Shown in pieces: positions 12,469 to 12,761 of a stretch of DNA of 12,761 nucleotides. A program made the position numbers and the translations under genes. The notes under the pieces were generated by a model, which made no database searches, was not told the origin of the DNA, and worked only from the letters and a program-made list of their open reading frames with translations. The DNA is from Candidatus Zhuqueibacterota bacterium. Lineage in GTDB: Bacteria > BS750m-G25. Position 1 is the first letter of the stretch. Each line of letters begins with the position of its first letter. The stretch is taken from NCBI GenBank assembly GCA_016783505.1, contig JADHWK010000065.1, forward strand, positions 1 to 12,761. Reading direction: 5' to 3'.

Positions 12469-12485
12469 TGTTGAAATTTACAACA
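12469..12485. promoter_or_regulatory. Candidate upstream activator site for the sigma-54 promoter
   Basis: TGTTGAAATTTACAACA is an inverted repeat matching at seven of eight pairs. It is centred about 96 bp before the -24 element, the usual distance for an NtrC-family activator site. Only one such site is seen, so the call is tentative. Confidence 0.35.
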
Positions 12486-12572
12486 GATGGACATAAGGAC
12501 AAAAACTTTAAAAGAGAATAAAAACAGGTTTAAGTATTTGTTATTGGGAGGCTTAAAGTATCTATCAGTTTA

Positions 12573-12588
12573 TGGCACATAAATTGCA
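12573..12588 (+). promoter_or_regulatory. Sigma-54 (RpoN) -24/-12 promoter
   Basis: TGGCACATAAATTGCA matches the consensus TGGCAC-N5-TTGCA at every conserved base, with GG and GC ten bases apart as required. It lies about 73 nt upstream of the ATG at 12661 on the same strand. Transcription should begin near 12600 and would need an AAA+ activator. Confidence 0.85.
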
Positions 12589-12607
12589 ATATGGTATAAC
12601 GTAATTA

Positions 12608-12627
12608 ACCCCGCTCACGACCGGGGT
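12608..12627 (+). other. 5'-leader hairpin after the sigma-54 promoter
   Basis: ACCCCG (12608-12613) pairs perfectly with CGGGGT (12622-12627) across an 8-nt loop. It sits at the expected 5' end of the sigma-54 transcript. No T-run follows directly, though a six-T stretch lies at 12639-12644, so it is more likely an mRNA-stabilising leader structure than an attenuator. Confidence 0.45.
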
Positions 12628-12660
12628 ATCCTGCCATATTTTTTATGAAAGGAGGTAATG

Positions 12661-12761
12661 ATGCAGTGTCCATTTTTAGAAGAGGTTTTGGTAAGATATT
12701 GTGAAGCTTATCCAGTGAAGAAGATGATTCCTTCGAGTAGCTCAGATAAGCTCAGTTTATG
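12661..12761 (+). CDS. Start of a small Cys-containing protein under sigma-54 control (3' truncated)
   Basis: The frame starts MQCPFLEEVLVRYCEAYPVK and is open to the window end (33 residues). AAAGGAGGT at 12648-12656 is a near-perfect ribosome-binding site; ATG 12661 is preferred to the adjacent in-frame ATG 12658, which is too close to it. The early C-P-F-L-E-E-V...Y-C spacing (Cys at 3 and 14) resembles the N-terminus of small Cys-rich proteins I recall at the head of sigma-54-controlled operons in deltaproteobacteria and relatives, but I cannot name a family or function. Only the first third or less of the gene may be present. Confidence 0.65.
   Translation, partial: MQCPFLEEVLVRYCEAYPVKKMIPSSSSDKLSL

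Noticed and set aside
12266-12502. Minus-strand 78-codon frame in the divergent regulatory region
   Set aside because: It runs through hairpin repeats and A+T-rich control sequence, without a ribosome-binding site or protein-like composition.
1-12761. tRNA, rRNA and intact transposase genes
   Set aside because: I looked in the intergenic stretches and saw no tRNA-like cloverleaf sequence, no rRNA signature and no transposase or integrase frame.

Overview
The window looks like chromosomal DNA of a Gram-negative, anaerobic bacterium. Evidence for an outer membrane is a secretin with a signal peptide, a PilMNOP inner-membrane set and a lipoprotein. Evidence for anaerobic, iron-sulfur-based metabolism is a fumarate-reductase-type flavoprotein operon with an MvhD-type subunit. 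A near-perfect sigma-54 promoter and many short dispersed palindromes between genes fit a deltaproteobacterium-like or uncultured candidate-phylum genome. I cannot name the lineage from sequence alone. Both window edges cut through genes.

Region 1 (1-8336, + strand) is a type IV pilus / type II secretion-like locus. It holds the tail of a minor prepilin (2-367), a prepilin peptidase PilD (378-1145), a PilX-like minor pilin (1464-2441), then a tightly packed run: pilM, pilN, pilO, pilP, a pilP-like paralogue broken by one in-frame TAA, a lipoprotein with two carboxypeptidase-regulatory-like repeats, the secretin pilQ and a single-domain response regulator. PilM-N-O-P-Q form the alignment complex that links the cytoplasmic actin-like PilM to the outer-membrane secretin channel. 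PilD would process the pilins. The motor ATPases, the platform protein and the major pilin are not in the window.

Region 2 (8337-9109) has no convincing intact gene. It holds a possible terminator with a 12-T run, directly followed by what looks like the 5' end of a truncated group II intron, then inverted dispersed repeats and a clear rho-independent terminator for the minus-strand operon.

Region 3 (9110-12180, - strand) is an operon transcribed in the order MvhD-like subunit, ferredoxin-type Fe-S subunit (one 2Fe-2S and two 4Fe-4S motifs), fumarate reductase/succinate dehydrogenase-type flavoprotein. No membrane anchor subunit is present. The flavoprotein has Asn where covalent-FAD enzymes have His. 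This suggests a soluble, possibly HdrA- or hydrogenase-linked fumarate (or related) reductase.

Region 4 (12181-12761) is a divergent regulatory region. It has a hairpin cluster, a weak sigma-70 candidate on the minus strand, and a sigma-54 -24/-12 element on the plus strand with a candidate upstream activator palindrome. A small Cys-containing protein begins after it and runs off the end.

Across the non-coding parts I count six exact copies of a 16-nt hairpin, TCCCGA-N4-TCGGGA, plus a second 20-nt hairpin family with two copies.
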